Of a DNA stretch of 64,000 nucleotides, positions 36,888-44,691 are shown one piece after another. Numbering within the stretch: the stretch's first letter is position 1; the number at the start of each line of letters is the position of its first letter. This DNA is from an uncultured Clostridium sp. (lineage in GTDB: Bacteria; Bacillota; Clostridia; Clostridiales; Clostridiaceae). The stretch is taken from assembly GCA_934746015.1 (NCBI GenBank), contig CAKVEW010000008.1, positions 1 to 64,000 on the forward strand. Direction: 5' to 3'. Under the pieces are notes generated by a model, which saw only the letters and a program-made list of their open reading frames with translations, made no database searches and was not told where the DNA came from. The position numbers were made by a program, and so were the translations under genes.

Positions 36888-38114
36888 TTAATTATTTTCG
36901 AGTGCTTTTAATGCTTTATTTAAGAAAGTCATTACAACGAAAGCTAATAAAATAAATATAATCATTATATAGAAAACTGGTAGATAAGATGCTTTTGCAT
37001 CATATATTTTCCCTGCTCCAAAATTACCAACAAATACAGCTAAAATACCATAACAATTAATTAACGCAAAATTCATTCCCATGTATTTTTGACCATAAAT
37101 AGTTTTGCAGAAGTAAGTCATAATTAATAAAATACAACCAAAGGACATTCCACAAATTAAATAGCCAACGCCTAATAATGGAATACTATTAATTAATTGT
37201 GATATTATCAATATAGCTGCTCCTATTATGAAACCTATATTAGAAATAAGCATTGTTTTTTTACGTCCAATCTTATCACATAAACATCCACCAATTAATC
37301 TTCCACTTCCATTTCCTATACTAGCAACACCAGCTATCAAAGCTGCTAAAGTTACATTACCATTGCTCATTTCAGTTGGAAGTGTGGCTCCAATTCCAAT
37401 AACTGCAAGACCTACACTTCCAAGTAAAAACATCCATAAGAAAAATAAATAGAATGTATTACTTTTAAGCATTTCAGCAGTTGTTACATCTTTTATTACA
37501 ACCCCTTGTCCATTTGCTTTATTAACAGGAAGTTCTGCAATCTCATTTTCTTTAGGTACTCTAATAATAAATGAACTAATTACTACTATAATAAAGAATG
37601 AAATTCCTAAAGTCATAAATACATTACGCCAACCAAAATCACTTGATAGCACTGAAGAAATTATTGGTCCTAAAATAAATGCTCCTAACCCATATCCCAT
37701 TAAACAAGTACCTGATGCTACTCCGCTCCTATCAGGAAACCATGCAATAATGTTAGGTAATATACCATTATAAATTAACCCAATGCCACTGCTACAAATA
37801 ATTCCATAGAAAATATATAGATTGGATAATGTTTTTGTTCTAGATGCACCTATAAATCCTACTAGCAATAAAATTGCTCCTATTATAAATACAACTTGAA
37901 CTGTTTTTTTCTTAAGTATTTGACCACTTATTAAATTTCCAATTGTAAAACTTGTAATTGATATAACAAACACTAATGATGTTGAGCTACGTAACCATCC
38001 AAATTCTGCTTCTAATGGTTTAACAAAAATTGACCATGCATAAATCATCCCTAAGAATAACAATAATATTGTCCCAGTTGCTAGAATAACAAGCCTTTTT
38101 GTTTTTGCCTTCAT
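36888..38114 (-). CDS. MFS transporter, oxalate/formate antiporter (OFA) type
   Basis: 408 residues, 12 membrane segments. OFA features: GMIYAWSIFVKPLEAEFGW at TM1, CSSGIGLIYNGILPNIIAWFPDRSGVASG in TM4-5 and GRLIGGCLCDKIGRKKT in the central loop. It moves carboxylic acids or anions. It follows the 2-hydroxyacid dehydrogenase gene with no gap in the KDG region, so it probably imports or exports an organic acid of that pathway. The substrate is not identifiable from sequence. Confidence 0.85.
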   Translation of the reverse strand: MKAKTKRLVILATGTILLLFLGMIYAWSIFVKPLEAEFGWLRSSTSLVFVISITSFTIGNLISGQILKKKTVQVVFIIGAILLLVGFIGASRTKTLSNLYIFYGIICSSGIGLIYNGILPNIIAWFPDRSGVASGTCLMGYGLGAFILGPIISSVLSSDFGWRNVFMTLGISFFIIVVISSFIIRVPKENEIAELPVNKANGQGVVIKDVTTAEMLKSNTFYLFFLWMFLLGSVGLAVIGIGATLPTEMSNGNVTLAALIAGVASIGNGSGRLIGGCLCDKIGRKKTMLISNIGFIIGAAILIISQLINSIPLLGVGYLICGMSFGCILLIMTYFCKTIYGQKYMGMNFALINCYGILAVFVGNFGAGKIYDAKASYLPVFYIMIIFILLAFVVMTFLNKALKALENN

Positions 38115-39077
38115 TTAGCTCACCTCTCCTAACTTATTTACAGGATAGTTTACCTTTTCTCCTTTAATAAACCTTACTGATTCTTCTGCTACTTTCCTCT
38201 TTAATTCTTGAGATGCTTCTTCTGAATACCAAGCCATATGTGGAGTAACTATAAGATTTTCATGTTTAAATAATGCTGCCTCTGGATTTGTAGGTTCTTT
38301 TTCTAAACAGTCAAGAGCTGCACCCGCTATTTCTTTATTAGTTAAGGCCTCATCTAAATCTTTTTCATTAATTATTCCGCCTCTTGATACATTAATTATA
38401 AAAGCAGAATTTTTCATTTTCTTAAAAGTTTCTTTATTAAATAAATTTTCATTATTTTCTAATGGACAATGAACAGATATTACATCAGCCTCTTCTATAA
38501 TTTCATCTATAGTAGACTGCACAATAAATTTATTTTCTTCTGTTTTTCTAAAGAAAGGATCATATCCCATTATATTAAATCCTAAGGAGTGTGCTTTCTT
38601 AGCAAATTTAAATCCAATTCTACCAAGACCAATTACACCTACATTTAATGTAGAATTTCTTCTTATAGGTATAGCCTTAATATAATCCCATTTATCATTT
38701 TTAGTATAGCTATTCATTAAATTTATTTTACGAGTTAATGTAATCATTAATGCTATAGCATGATCAGATACTTCATCTACTCCATAATCTGGTACATTAC
38801 ATATTTGTACACCTAATTCTGTTGCTGCTGCAACATCTACATTATTAACACCTACACCATATCTAACAACCATCTTTAAATTATTTAAGCTTTCCATTAC
38901 CTTTCTAGTAATTGGAGCATACTGATTAATAATAACAGTTGCTTCCTTGCAATTATTTATTACATCTTGTTCAGTAATACATTGTTTCAATTCAAATTCA
39001 ATATTAGCATCATTTAAAACTTTACTTTCTATATTAATATCTTTATGGTCACAATCACTTATAATAACTTTATTCAT
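38115..39077 (-). CDS. D-isomer-specific 2-hydroxyacid dehydrogenase (CtBP-like)
   Basis: 320 residues. NAD-binding VGVIGLGRIGFKFA (about 143-156), the catalytic Arg in INVSRGGIINE, Glu in LEKEPTNPE and His in VTPHMAWYS. It reduces a 2-keto acid or oxidises a 2-hydroxyacid. The start was moved to 39077 because GGGGGA of the longer frame is the ribosome binding site for this ATG. It is adjacent to an OFA transporter and downstream of the KDG genes, so a sugar-acid-derived keto acid is the likely substrate. Transcription may start separately, since two large inverted repeats precede it. Confidence 0.87.
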   Translation of the reverse strand: MNKVIISDCDHKDINIESKVLNDANIEFELKQCITEQDVINNCKEATVIINQYAPITRKVMESLNNLKMVVRYGVGVNNVDVAAATELGVQICNVPDYGVDEVSDHAIALMITLTRKINLMNSYTKNDKWDYIKAIPIRRNSTLNVGVIGLGRIGFKFAKKAHSLGFNIMGYDPFFRKTEENKFIVQSTIDEIIEEADVISVHCPLENNENLFNKETFKKMKNSAFIINVSRGGIINEKDLDEALTNKEIAGAALDCLEKEPTNPEAALFKHENLIVTPHMAWYSEEASQELKRKVAEESVRFIKGEKVNYPVNKLGEVS

Positions 39078-39212
39078 TTTAAGTTCCCCCATGTTTTCAT
39101 AATTTCAGTATTATATTTAATACTCTTTTATTTTTCTAATAGTTCTTTTATATAATAAAATAATATAGGAATTGTTCATCTCTAATAGACAATTCAAAAA
39201 TTCTTTGCTATT

Positions 39213-39258
39213 ATTTAGTGTGAATGGCAAATAGGTCAATAAACCATTCACACTAAAT
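39213..39258. repeat. perfect 15-bp inverted repeat in the KDG region
   Basis: ATTTAGTGTGAATGG and CCATTCACACTAAAT with a 16-base loop. On the minus strand no T run follows; on the plus strand a short T run comes 12 bases later. It may be an operator or an mRNA structure ahead of the dehydrogenase gene. Confidence 0.6.
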
Positions 39259-39289
39259 TGCTATAATTGTTTTTTATTTAGTCTAGATG

Positions 39290-39344
39290 CTGATATAAAT
39301 ATTTTGTGTTTTCGACTGCCAATCAAAACTGATATTTATATCAG
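39290..39344. repeat. perfect 13-bp inverted repeat with a third half-site
   Basis: CTGATATAAATAT and ATATTTATATCAG, 29 bases apart. The right copy is itself nearly palindromic (CTGATA-TTTA-TATCAG). It lies 30 bases after the SDR gene and lacks a clear T run on the minus strand. Terminator or operator. Confidence 0.55.
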
Positions 39345-39374
39345 TATTTTTATAATGGAGAATGTTAAAATAAT

Positions 39375-40136
39375 CTATTTAACTAAATATCCACCATCAA
39401 CTGGAATAACTGCACCATTTAAGTAATTTGAAGCTTCAGAAGCTAAGAAAATTGTAATTCCCTTCATATCATCACCTGTTCCCCATCTTTGTGCTGGAAT
39501 ACGATTTGTAATTTCTGAATATCTTGGATTATTCTTATCTAATAATGCAGAATTCATTTCTGTTGCCATATATCCTGGTGCAATAGCATTTACATTGATT
39601 CCTTGAGAAGCCCATTCATTAGAGAAAGCTTTTGTTAATTGAGCAACTGCACCTTTACTAGCAGCATATGCTGGAACAGTAAACCCTCCAAAAAACGATA
39701 ACATTGATGCTACATTTATTATTTTTCCTTTTCCTTGTTTAATGAACTCTTTAGCTGCTAATTGACAAAGAACAAAAGTAGCAGTTGAATTTACATTCAT
39801 TACATAATCGAAGTCTTCTAATGGAAACTCTTCACTTTTATGTCTTGCTTGAACTCCAGCAGCATTAACTAAAATATCTAATCCATTCATCAATGATACA
39901 GCTTTATTAAAGGCTTCTACTCTAGCTTCTTTATCTTGTAAATCTACGCTAACGCCATGACATTTAAAGCCCTTATCACAAAATTCCTTAGCTATTTCAT
40001 ATACTTTTTCATTACTACCAAAAATGGTAACCTCGCATCCTGACTCCATTAATCCTTCTGCCATCCCGTGACCTAGTCCTCTTGTTCCCCCTGTAACTAT
40101 AGCCTTTTTGTTTGATACATCAAATAAATTTTTCAT
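39375..40136 (-). CDS. kduD: SDR oxidoreductase, KduD/gluconate 5-dehydrogenase type
   Basis: 253 residues, classical SDR: IVTGGTRGLGHGMAEGL for NAD(P), NAAGVQ, the catalytic Ser in INVASMLSFFGG and the YAASKGAVAQL Tyr-Lys pair, ending VDGGYLVK. It interconverts keto and hydroxy forms of deoxy-hexonates, for example 2-keto-3-deoxygluconate and 2,5-diketo-3-deoxygluconate. Start ATG at 40136 follows AAAGGAG; the longer frame (from 40163) is less likely. Together with the KDG kinase and KDPG aldolase it belongs to hexuronate or pectin-sugar breakdown. Confidence 0.85.
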   Translation of the reverse strand: MKNLFDVSNKKAIVTGGTRGLGHGMAEGLMESGCEVTIFGSNEKVYEIAKEFCDKGFKCHGVSVDLQDKEARVEAFNKAVSLMNGLDILVNAAGVQARHKSEEFPLEDFDYVMNVNSTATFVLCQLAAKEFIKQGKGKIINVASMLSFFGGFTVPAYAASKGAVAQLTKAFSNEWASQGINVNAIAPGYMATEMNSALLDKNNPRYSEITNRIPAQRWGTGDDMKGITIFLASEASNYLNGAVIPVDGGYLVK

Positions 40137-40155
40137 TTTCTTTACTCCTTTCATT

Positions 40156-40638
40156 TTAAACAATTATTTCAATTTGATCTTCTTTTTCATATTCAACTAC
40201 ATTTATGTCATTCATATAAGTTCGTTCTGGTAAAACAATTAGCATATGTACTTCATCATTATTTAAAGGCATTGGTGCCTTATGCCATACTCCAACATTA
40301 AACTTAACAGCTTGTCCCTTTTTAACTATAAATGCTTTAGTTTTTTCTGGAACAATTTCTTTTGAACATGGTGCTACGTGAATTATAATATCATCATCAA
40401 GTGGAACTACTATTTCAGAGGTATGATTATGACATTCTACCACACTAATAATTCTTTTCTCAGGTTTTGGACTTACCATTGCTGAAAATCCTATTGGCAT
40501 TTGACCTGATACTGGATAAACAATATGATCTGGATAGAATATTCCAAAATTATTTCCTTGTGGTTCTAAATAATTATAAAAGTCTCCAAATTCGCTAAAA
40601 TTCTCTTTTGTAATTTTTTCTGCTTTAATTTGTCTCAT
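40156..40638 (-). CDS. ureidoglycolate lyase (AllA)-like cupin
   Basis: 160 residues. The pattern RQIKAEKITKENFSEFGDFY, VVECHNHTSEIVVPLDDD, FIVKKGQAVKFNVGVWHKAP and VLPERTYMNDI matches the AllA/ureidoglycolate lyase cupin family. No allantoin genes are near. It sits between kdgK and kduD in the operon, so its substrate is probably a sugar-acid intermediate rather than ureidoglycolate. GAGG before ATG. Role inferred from position only. Confidence 0.7.
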   Translation of the reverse strand: MRQIKAEKITKENFSEFGDFYNYLEPQGNNFGIFYPDHIVYPVSGQMPIGFSAMVSPKPEKRIISVVECHNHTSEIVVPLDDDIIIHVAPCSKEIVPEKTKAFIVKKGQAVKFNVGVWHKAPMPLNNDEVHMLIVLPERTYMNDINVVEYEKEDQIEIIV

Positions 40639-40642
40639 TTTT

Positions 40643-41671
40643 TTACCTCACAACCTTTCCATTACTATATCCATCTACAATTTTATTTATTTCATCTTCA
40701 GTAACATAACTTACATCTCCATAGATAGTATGTTTCATAGCAGCAGATGCAATAGCAAATTCTAAAGCATCCTCCATTTTTTTATTACTTAAAATACCAT
40801 GAAGGAATCCTGCACAAAAAGCATCACCTGTTCCTACTCTATCAACAATATGAAGCATATACCTCTTACCGATATATATATCATTTTCATCAGCTACAAC
40901 AGCACTATAAACATTATCTGATGCTGATATAATTTCTCTTAAGGAACTAAATAAATATTTAAAGTTGTATCTTTTCACAACCTTACACATATTCTCTTTA
41001 TTTACACAAATAGAATACTCTCCATTAATAAAATCAATATCTTTATCTTTATATCCTAATACCATAGCTGCATCTCTTGCATTACCTAAACAAATATCTA
41101 CATATGGCATTAAATCATTCAGCATTTGTTGTTTTTCTTTAATTTTATCAACCCAAAGCTTTGCACGATAATTTAAATCAAAAGATGTTGTTATATTTCT
41201 CTTTTTTGCTTCTTGCAACGCCTTTTTAGTTATTTTAGAGCACTCTTCACTTAACACTGGAGTAATTCCTGATGTATGAAATAAATCTACATCTTTAAAT
41301 ATTATATCCCAATCAAAATCATCTAACATTGCATTTGCCATTGATGAGTTTGCTCTGTCATAAATTACATTTGCTCCTCTAATTGAACATCCATTTTCTA
41401 GAAAATAAATTCCTAAACGATTTCCACCTCTAACTATCTTTGAACAATCTACATTACATTTCTTTAAAGCTGCAATTGCTGAATCTCCCAATGGATTTTT
41501 TACTAGCTTAGTAACATAAGCTACATTATGACCATAATTTGCTAATGATACTGCAACATTTGCTTCACTTCCACCATATGTTGCATCAAAGTTATCTGCT
41601 TGAATAAAGCGTTTATAATCATTTGGAGATAATCTTAATAATATTTCTCCCAAAGTTACTATTTTTGACAT
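40643..41671 (-). CDS. kdgK: 2-keto-3-deoxygluconate kinase (PfkB family)
   Basis: 342 residues, ribokinase fold: GEILLRLSPNDYKRFIQADNFDATYGGSEANVAVSLANYG in outline, and the C-terminal signature VDRVGTGDAFCAGFLHG with the catalytic Asp. It phosphorylates KDG to KDPG with ATP. The next gene upstream encodes the aldolase that splits KDPG, which supports the call. AGGAGATGAAGG before ATG. Confidence 0.88.
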   Translation of the reverse strand: MSKIVTLGEILLRLSPNDYKRFIQADNFDATYGGSEANVAVSLANYGHNVAYVTKLVKNPLGDSAIAALKKCNVDCSKIVRGGNRLGIYFLENGCSIRGANVIYDRANSSMANAMLDDFDWDIIFKDVDLFHTSGITPVLSEECSKITKKALQEAKKRNITTSFDLNYRAKLWVDKIKEKQQMLNDLMPYVDICLGNARDAAMVLGYKDKDIDFINGEYSICVNKENMCKVVKRYNFKYLFSSLREIISASDNVYSAVVADENDIYIGKRYMLHIVDRVGTGDAFCAGFLHGILSNKKMEDALEFAIASAAMKHTIYGDVSYVTEDEINKIVDGYSNGKVVR

Positions 41672-41682
41672 ACCTTCATCTC

Positions 41683-42648
41683 CTAGTTTTTCTTAACTAA
41701 GTGAATTGCAAATCCACCAATTTCATTTTCTAAATAAACTACAGTAGGAATATTATTATCATCATATATAATACTATTTTCTTTGAATTTGACTCCTAGC
41801 TTGCTTAATTGATACATTGCTCTGTCTACATAATTTGTAGCAATCGCTAAATGACCTTTTTCCCCATGAAATGGAGCTTTCATTGCTTCAACATATTTAC
41901 CCGCAAATATTGAATTAGAATTTTCCCTTTTTTCAAATCCAAATAAGTTACTGAAATTATCACATACTTCATTAGCTTCATTAGCATTGTTCAAATTAAC
42001 TCCTAGATGTGTCATTTCATAACCTAGCATACTATTAACTGCTTTTTTAGTTAATAATTCAATTTCATCAAATTTCTTTTCTTTAATTAAATCACTTTTA
42101 ACCATCCAGCTTCCACCACAAGCAATTATATTTTTCTTATCAAGATACCCTTTTAAATTACATTCATTTATTCCTCCTGTTGGAATAAACTTCATCTTTC
42201 CATAAGGACCTGCAAAAGCATTAATCATTTCTACACCACCACTAGCTTCTGCTGGGAAAAACTTAATAACGTTTACATGATGGTTAACAGCTTTTGCTAC
42301 TTCACTCGCATTTGAACAGCCCGGAATAATTAAAACATTCTTGCTAATACAATAATCAACTACCTCATCAATATAGCCTGGACTAATGATAAATTTAGCT
42401 CCTGCTTCTATTGCTTCGTCTACTTGTTCTTTATTAATTACCGTTCCAGCTCCTACTAACATTCCCTCGCATTGATCATTAATAATTTTAATGGCTTTTT
42501 TTGCTGCATCACTTCTAAAAGTTATTTCAGCACAATTTAGTCCTCCATTAATTAAAGCATTTGCTAAAGGTACTGCATCTTTTTCATCATCAATCTTGAT
42601 TACAGGAATGATACCGATTTTACTTATTTCTTCTAATACTTTATCCAT
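41683..42648 (-). CDS. eda: KDPG/KHG aldolase fused to a VOC-like C-terminal domain
   Basis: 321 residues. The N-terminal 205 residues are a class I KDPG aldolase: Glu in CAEITFRSDAAKKAI, VGAGTVINKEQ, the Schiff-base Lys in VNVIKFFPAEASGG and the PTGGINECNLKGYL phosphate site. The remaining 110 residues look like a glyoxalase/VOC domain (MTHLGVNLNNANEAN, NLFGFEKRENSNSIFAGK, GEKGHLAIATNYVDRAMYQL, IPTVVYLENEIGGFAIHLV). It cleaves KDPG into pyruvate and glyceraldehyde 3-phosphate. The longer frame begins with TTG at 42660, but GGGGGAG marks ATG 42648 as the start. First gene of the operon. Confidence 0.9.
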   Translation of the reverse strand: MDKVLEEISKIGIIPVIKIDDEKDAVPLANALINGGLNCAEITFRSDAAKKAIKIINDQCEGMLVGAGTVINKEQVDEAIEAGAKFIISPGYIDEVVDYCISKNVLIIPGCSNASEVAKAVNHHVNVIKFFPAEASGGVEMINAFAGPYGKMKFIPTGGINECNLKGYLDKKNIIACGGSWMVKSDLIKEKKFDEIELLTKKAVNSMLGYEMTHLGVNLNNANEANEVCDNFSNLFGFEKRENSNSIFAGKYVEAMKAPFHGEKGHLAIATNYVDRAMYQLSKLGVKFKENSIIYDDNNIPTVVYLENEIGGFAIHLVKKN

Positions 42649-42658
42649 CTTCTCCCCC

Positions 42659-42739
42659 AATTCATCATATCAATTTTTTCTCTACAATGATATTATAAAC
42701 ACTTTTCTATTATAAAGTCAATGATTCGTATGATGAATT
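42659..42739 (-). promoter_or_regulatory. KDG operon promoter flanked by an 11-bp inverted repeat
   Basis: AATTCATCATA (42659-42669) and TATGATGAATT (42729-42739) are perfect inverted copies. Between them, on the minus strand, lie TTGACT, 18 bases and TATAAT. The pair is a plausible operator for the adjacent GntR regulator. Confidence 0.55.
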
Positions 42740-42837
42740 TTAAAAAAAGTCTATAAAACTGCTTTTCTTTTTTAAATATTAAATGTAGAGCATATATTTT
42801 TATTAAAAAATAAAAGATACCCCATCAAAAAAAGAAA

Positions 42838-42868
42838 ACTTTAAAACGATTAAAAACCATTTTAAAGT
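42838..42868 (-). terminator. terminator of the GntR regulator gene
   Basis: ACTTTAAAA/TTTTAAAGT arms followed on the minus strand by TTTTCTTTTTTT, 20-50 bases past the stop codon. Confidence 0.7.
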
Positions 42869-42889
42869 CTTCTCCAAATGATATAATAT

Positions 42890-43573
42890 TTATTTATTAA
42901 ACTTCTTATCCAAAATAGCTTGTCGATTAACACTTAAATGATTAATCATTGCATATCTCGCACTAATAGGATCTCTTCTTTTTATTGCCTCAAAAATCTT
43001 TCTGTGATAAAAAATAGTATTATCAATCATCTTATTATTTGTCATATCAATGCTATCATGAATTGAACTATGTACTATTGGGATAATTTGATTGATTACT
43101 CTATTTCCACTTGCTTCACATATATATTTATGAAATAAAATATCTTTATCAGCATAATATTGATTACTTTTTATTGCCACTTCTACTTTATCACACTGTT
43201 CACTTATTTTTTCAATATCTTCTTCTGTTGCATTAAGTGCTGCCATAGCGGCAATTTCTGGTTCTAATATCAAACGTGTATCTAGCATATCCAAAATTAA
43301 CTCTTCATTATCTAGGAATTCTAGCCCAAAAGGATCTTTTATAATTCCAATATTATCATGTATAAAAATCCCAGCTCCTTGACGAATAGTTACTATATTC
43401 CTAGAGGTCAATATCTTCAAAGCCTCTCTAAGTGTACTTCTACTAATGTTCAAACTAGTACATAATTCATCTTCCTTGGGTAATTTATCTCCAGGTTTCA
43501 TTTTATTAAATTTAATAATTTCTATAATGTCATCAGCACATATTTCTGATAGTGATTTCTTTATATTCTTCAA
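42890..43573 (-). CDS. GntR-family (FadR-type) regulator of the KDG operon
   Basis: 227 residues from the TTG at 43573. The N-terminal winged helix contains MKPGDKLPKEDELCTSLNISRSTLREALKILTSRN and VTIRQGAGIFI. The C-terminal FCD all-helical domain has metal-site histidines (ILFHKYICEASGN, HSSIHDSI, YHRKIFEAIKRRD). Start: the ATG at 43606 has no ribosome binding site, while TTG at 43573 has AAGGGAG six bases upstream. It is separate from the KDG operon but adjacent and in the same direction, and FadR-type regulators usually bind sugar-acid intermediates such as KDG. Confidence 0.85.
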   Translation of the reverse strand: MKNIKKSLSEICADDIIEIIKFNKMKPGDKLPKEDELCTSLNISRSTLREALKILTSRNIVTIRQGAGIFIHDNIGIIKDPFGLEFLDNEELILDMLDTRLILEPEIAAMAALNATEEDIEKISEQCDKVEVAIKSNQYYADKDILFHKYICEASGNRVINQIIPIVHSSIHDSIDMTNNKMIDNTIFYHRKIFEAIKRRDPISARYAMINHLSVNRQAILDKKFNK

Positions 43574-43808
43574 TTTAATCTCCCTTCTATCACTTATATT
43601 ACTCATCTATTTATTTTATCATCTATGTTCTTAATATTATGTATTGCAACTATTAAAACACTCTATAATTTTTCAATTTCATTTTACATTGTACTGTTAA
43701 AATTGTAAATTATTTTATATACTTATATCAATATTATATAAATTGAAGTACTATAATCTCTCCCTTTAAAGCTCCTTATAAATTTTTAATTTACTTAATA
43801 ATTAAAAA

Positions 43809-43956
43809 GAAAAAAGGAACCACCTTTGGAATTCCTTAAAATTAAGCAAACTATCTCACTTCCTGTGTTGGCATCACCCAATTCAGTTCTAATTCTCGAA
43901 GTTTGATTACTTTCTATCAGGCTGCTTCACAAACTCCCCTGACTATATCTTATTAA
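43809..43956 (-). ncRNA. unassigned structured RNA or riboswitch-like leader
   Basis: On the minus strand an extended -10 (TGGTATAAT, 43962-43970) is followed by about 140 bases with competing stems: TCAGG/CCTGA, GGAGTTTG with CAAACTTC, TTGG-GTGATG-CCAA and CAAACT/AGTTTG. It ends in the hairpin AAGGAA-CCA/TGG-TTCCTT (43814-43837) and a T-rich tail. No open frame covers it. The next gene on this strand is the GntR regulator about 240 bases downstream. It does not match riboswitch consensuses I could recall. Confidence 0.55.
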
Positions 43957-44078
43957 AATTAATTATACCAATATGTGAATCTTTTGTTAGCTTGCATATT
44001 AATTACTTCTATTATAAATTTATTAATTTCAATAAATTACCTGTGAATAATCATTAATTATCTAGTGAATAATATTTG

Positions 44079-44095
44079 TTGATAACTAATATCAA
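44079..44095 (+). promoter_or_regulatory. palindrome TTGATA-N5-TATCAA before ahpC
   Basis: TTGATAACTAATATCAA lies just ahead of the ahpC ribosome binding site. The same arms with the same 5-base spacer recur at 48966-48982, over the promoter of the ABC operon. Confidence 0.45.
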
Positions 44096-44114
44096 TATAA
44101 AGGAGAGATTATAT

Positions 44115-44678
44115 ATGTCATTAATAGGAAAGCAAGTAGATCCTTTCAAGGCAGATGCCTATCAAAATGGAAAATTTATTGAAGTAACAGAAAAAAGTTT
44201 AAAGGGTAAATGGAGTGTATTTTGCTTCTATCCTGCAGACTTTACTTTTGTTTGTCCTACTGAGCTGGAAGATTTACAAGATCAATATGAAAATCTTAAA
44301 TCTCTTGGAGCTGAAGTTTATTCTATTTCAACAGATACTCATTTTACACACAAGGCATGGCATGATACATCTTCAGCAATAGGTAAAATTGAATACATTA
44401 TGATTGGAGATCCATCACATACAATTTCATGGAACTTTGATGTTCTTATTGAAGAATCTGGTCTTGCTGATAGAGGCACCTTCATTATTGATCCAGATGG
44501 AATTATTCAATGTGTTGAAATTAATGCTGGTAATATTGGTCGTGATGCTAGCTCTATAGTAGACAAAATAAAAGCTGCTCAATATGTAAGAAATAATCCA
44601 AAGGAAGTTTGTCCTGCTAAGTGGAAAGAAGGTTCTAAAACATTAACACCTGGTTTAGATCTTGTTGGAAAAATTTAA
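44115..44678 (+). CDS. ahpC: alkyl hydroperoxide reductase AhpC (2-Cys peroxiredoxin)
   Basis: 187 residues. The peroxidatic Cys is in [15 protein letters not shown] (about 47) and the resolving Cys in KEVCPAKW (about 166). It reduces H2O2, organic peroxides and peroxynitrite in the cytoplasm and is re-reduced by AhpF. The start at 44115 follows AAAGGAGAG; the longer frame from 44076 runs through the palindrome and is rejected. In operon with ahpF, 13 bases apart. Confidence 0.96.
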   Translation: MSLIGKQVDPFKADAYQNGKFIEVTEKSLKGKWSVFCFYPADFTFVCPTELEDLQDQYENLKSLGAEVYSISTDTHFTHKAWHDTSSAIGKIEYIMIGDPSHTISWNFDVLIEESGLADRGTFIIDPDGIIQCVEINAGNIGRDASSIVDKIKAAQYVRNNPKEVCPAKWKEGSKTLTPGLDLVGKI

Positions 44679-44691
44679 TAGGTAATTTATT

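Noticed and set aside
43809..43960. Resemblance to SRP RNA domain IV (GTCAGG...AGCAGCC) on the minus strand and to part of 5S rRNA (CACCC...GAAGTT) on the plus strand
   Set aside because: The SRP-like segment lacks the paired stem and GNRA loop between the two halves, and the 5S-like segment matches only in short blocks, while real 5S genes are highly conserved. Both are probably chance.
44076..44114. Longer N-terminus for AhpC
   Set aside because: It would run through the palindrome and the ribosome binding site; AhpC proteins begin at [15 protein letters not shown] sequence.
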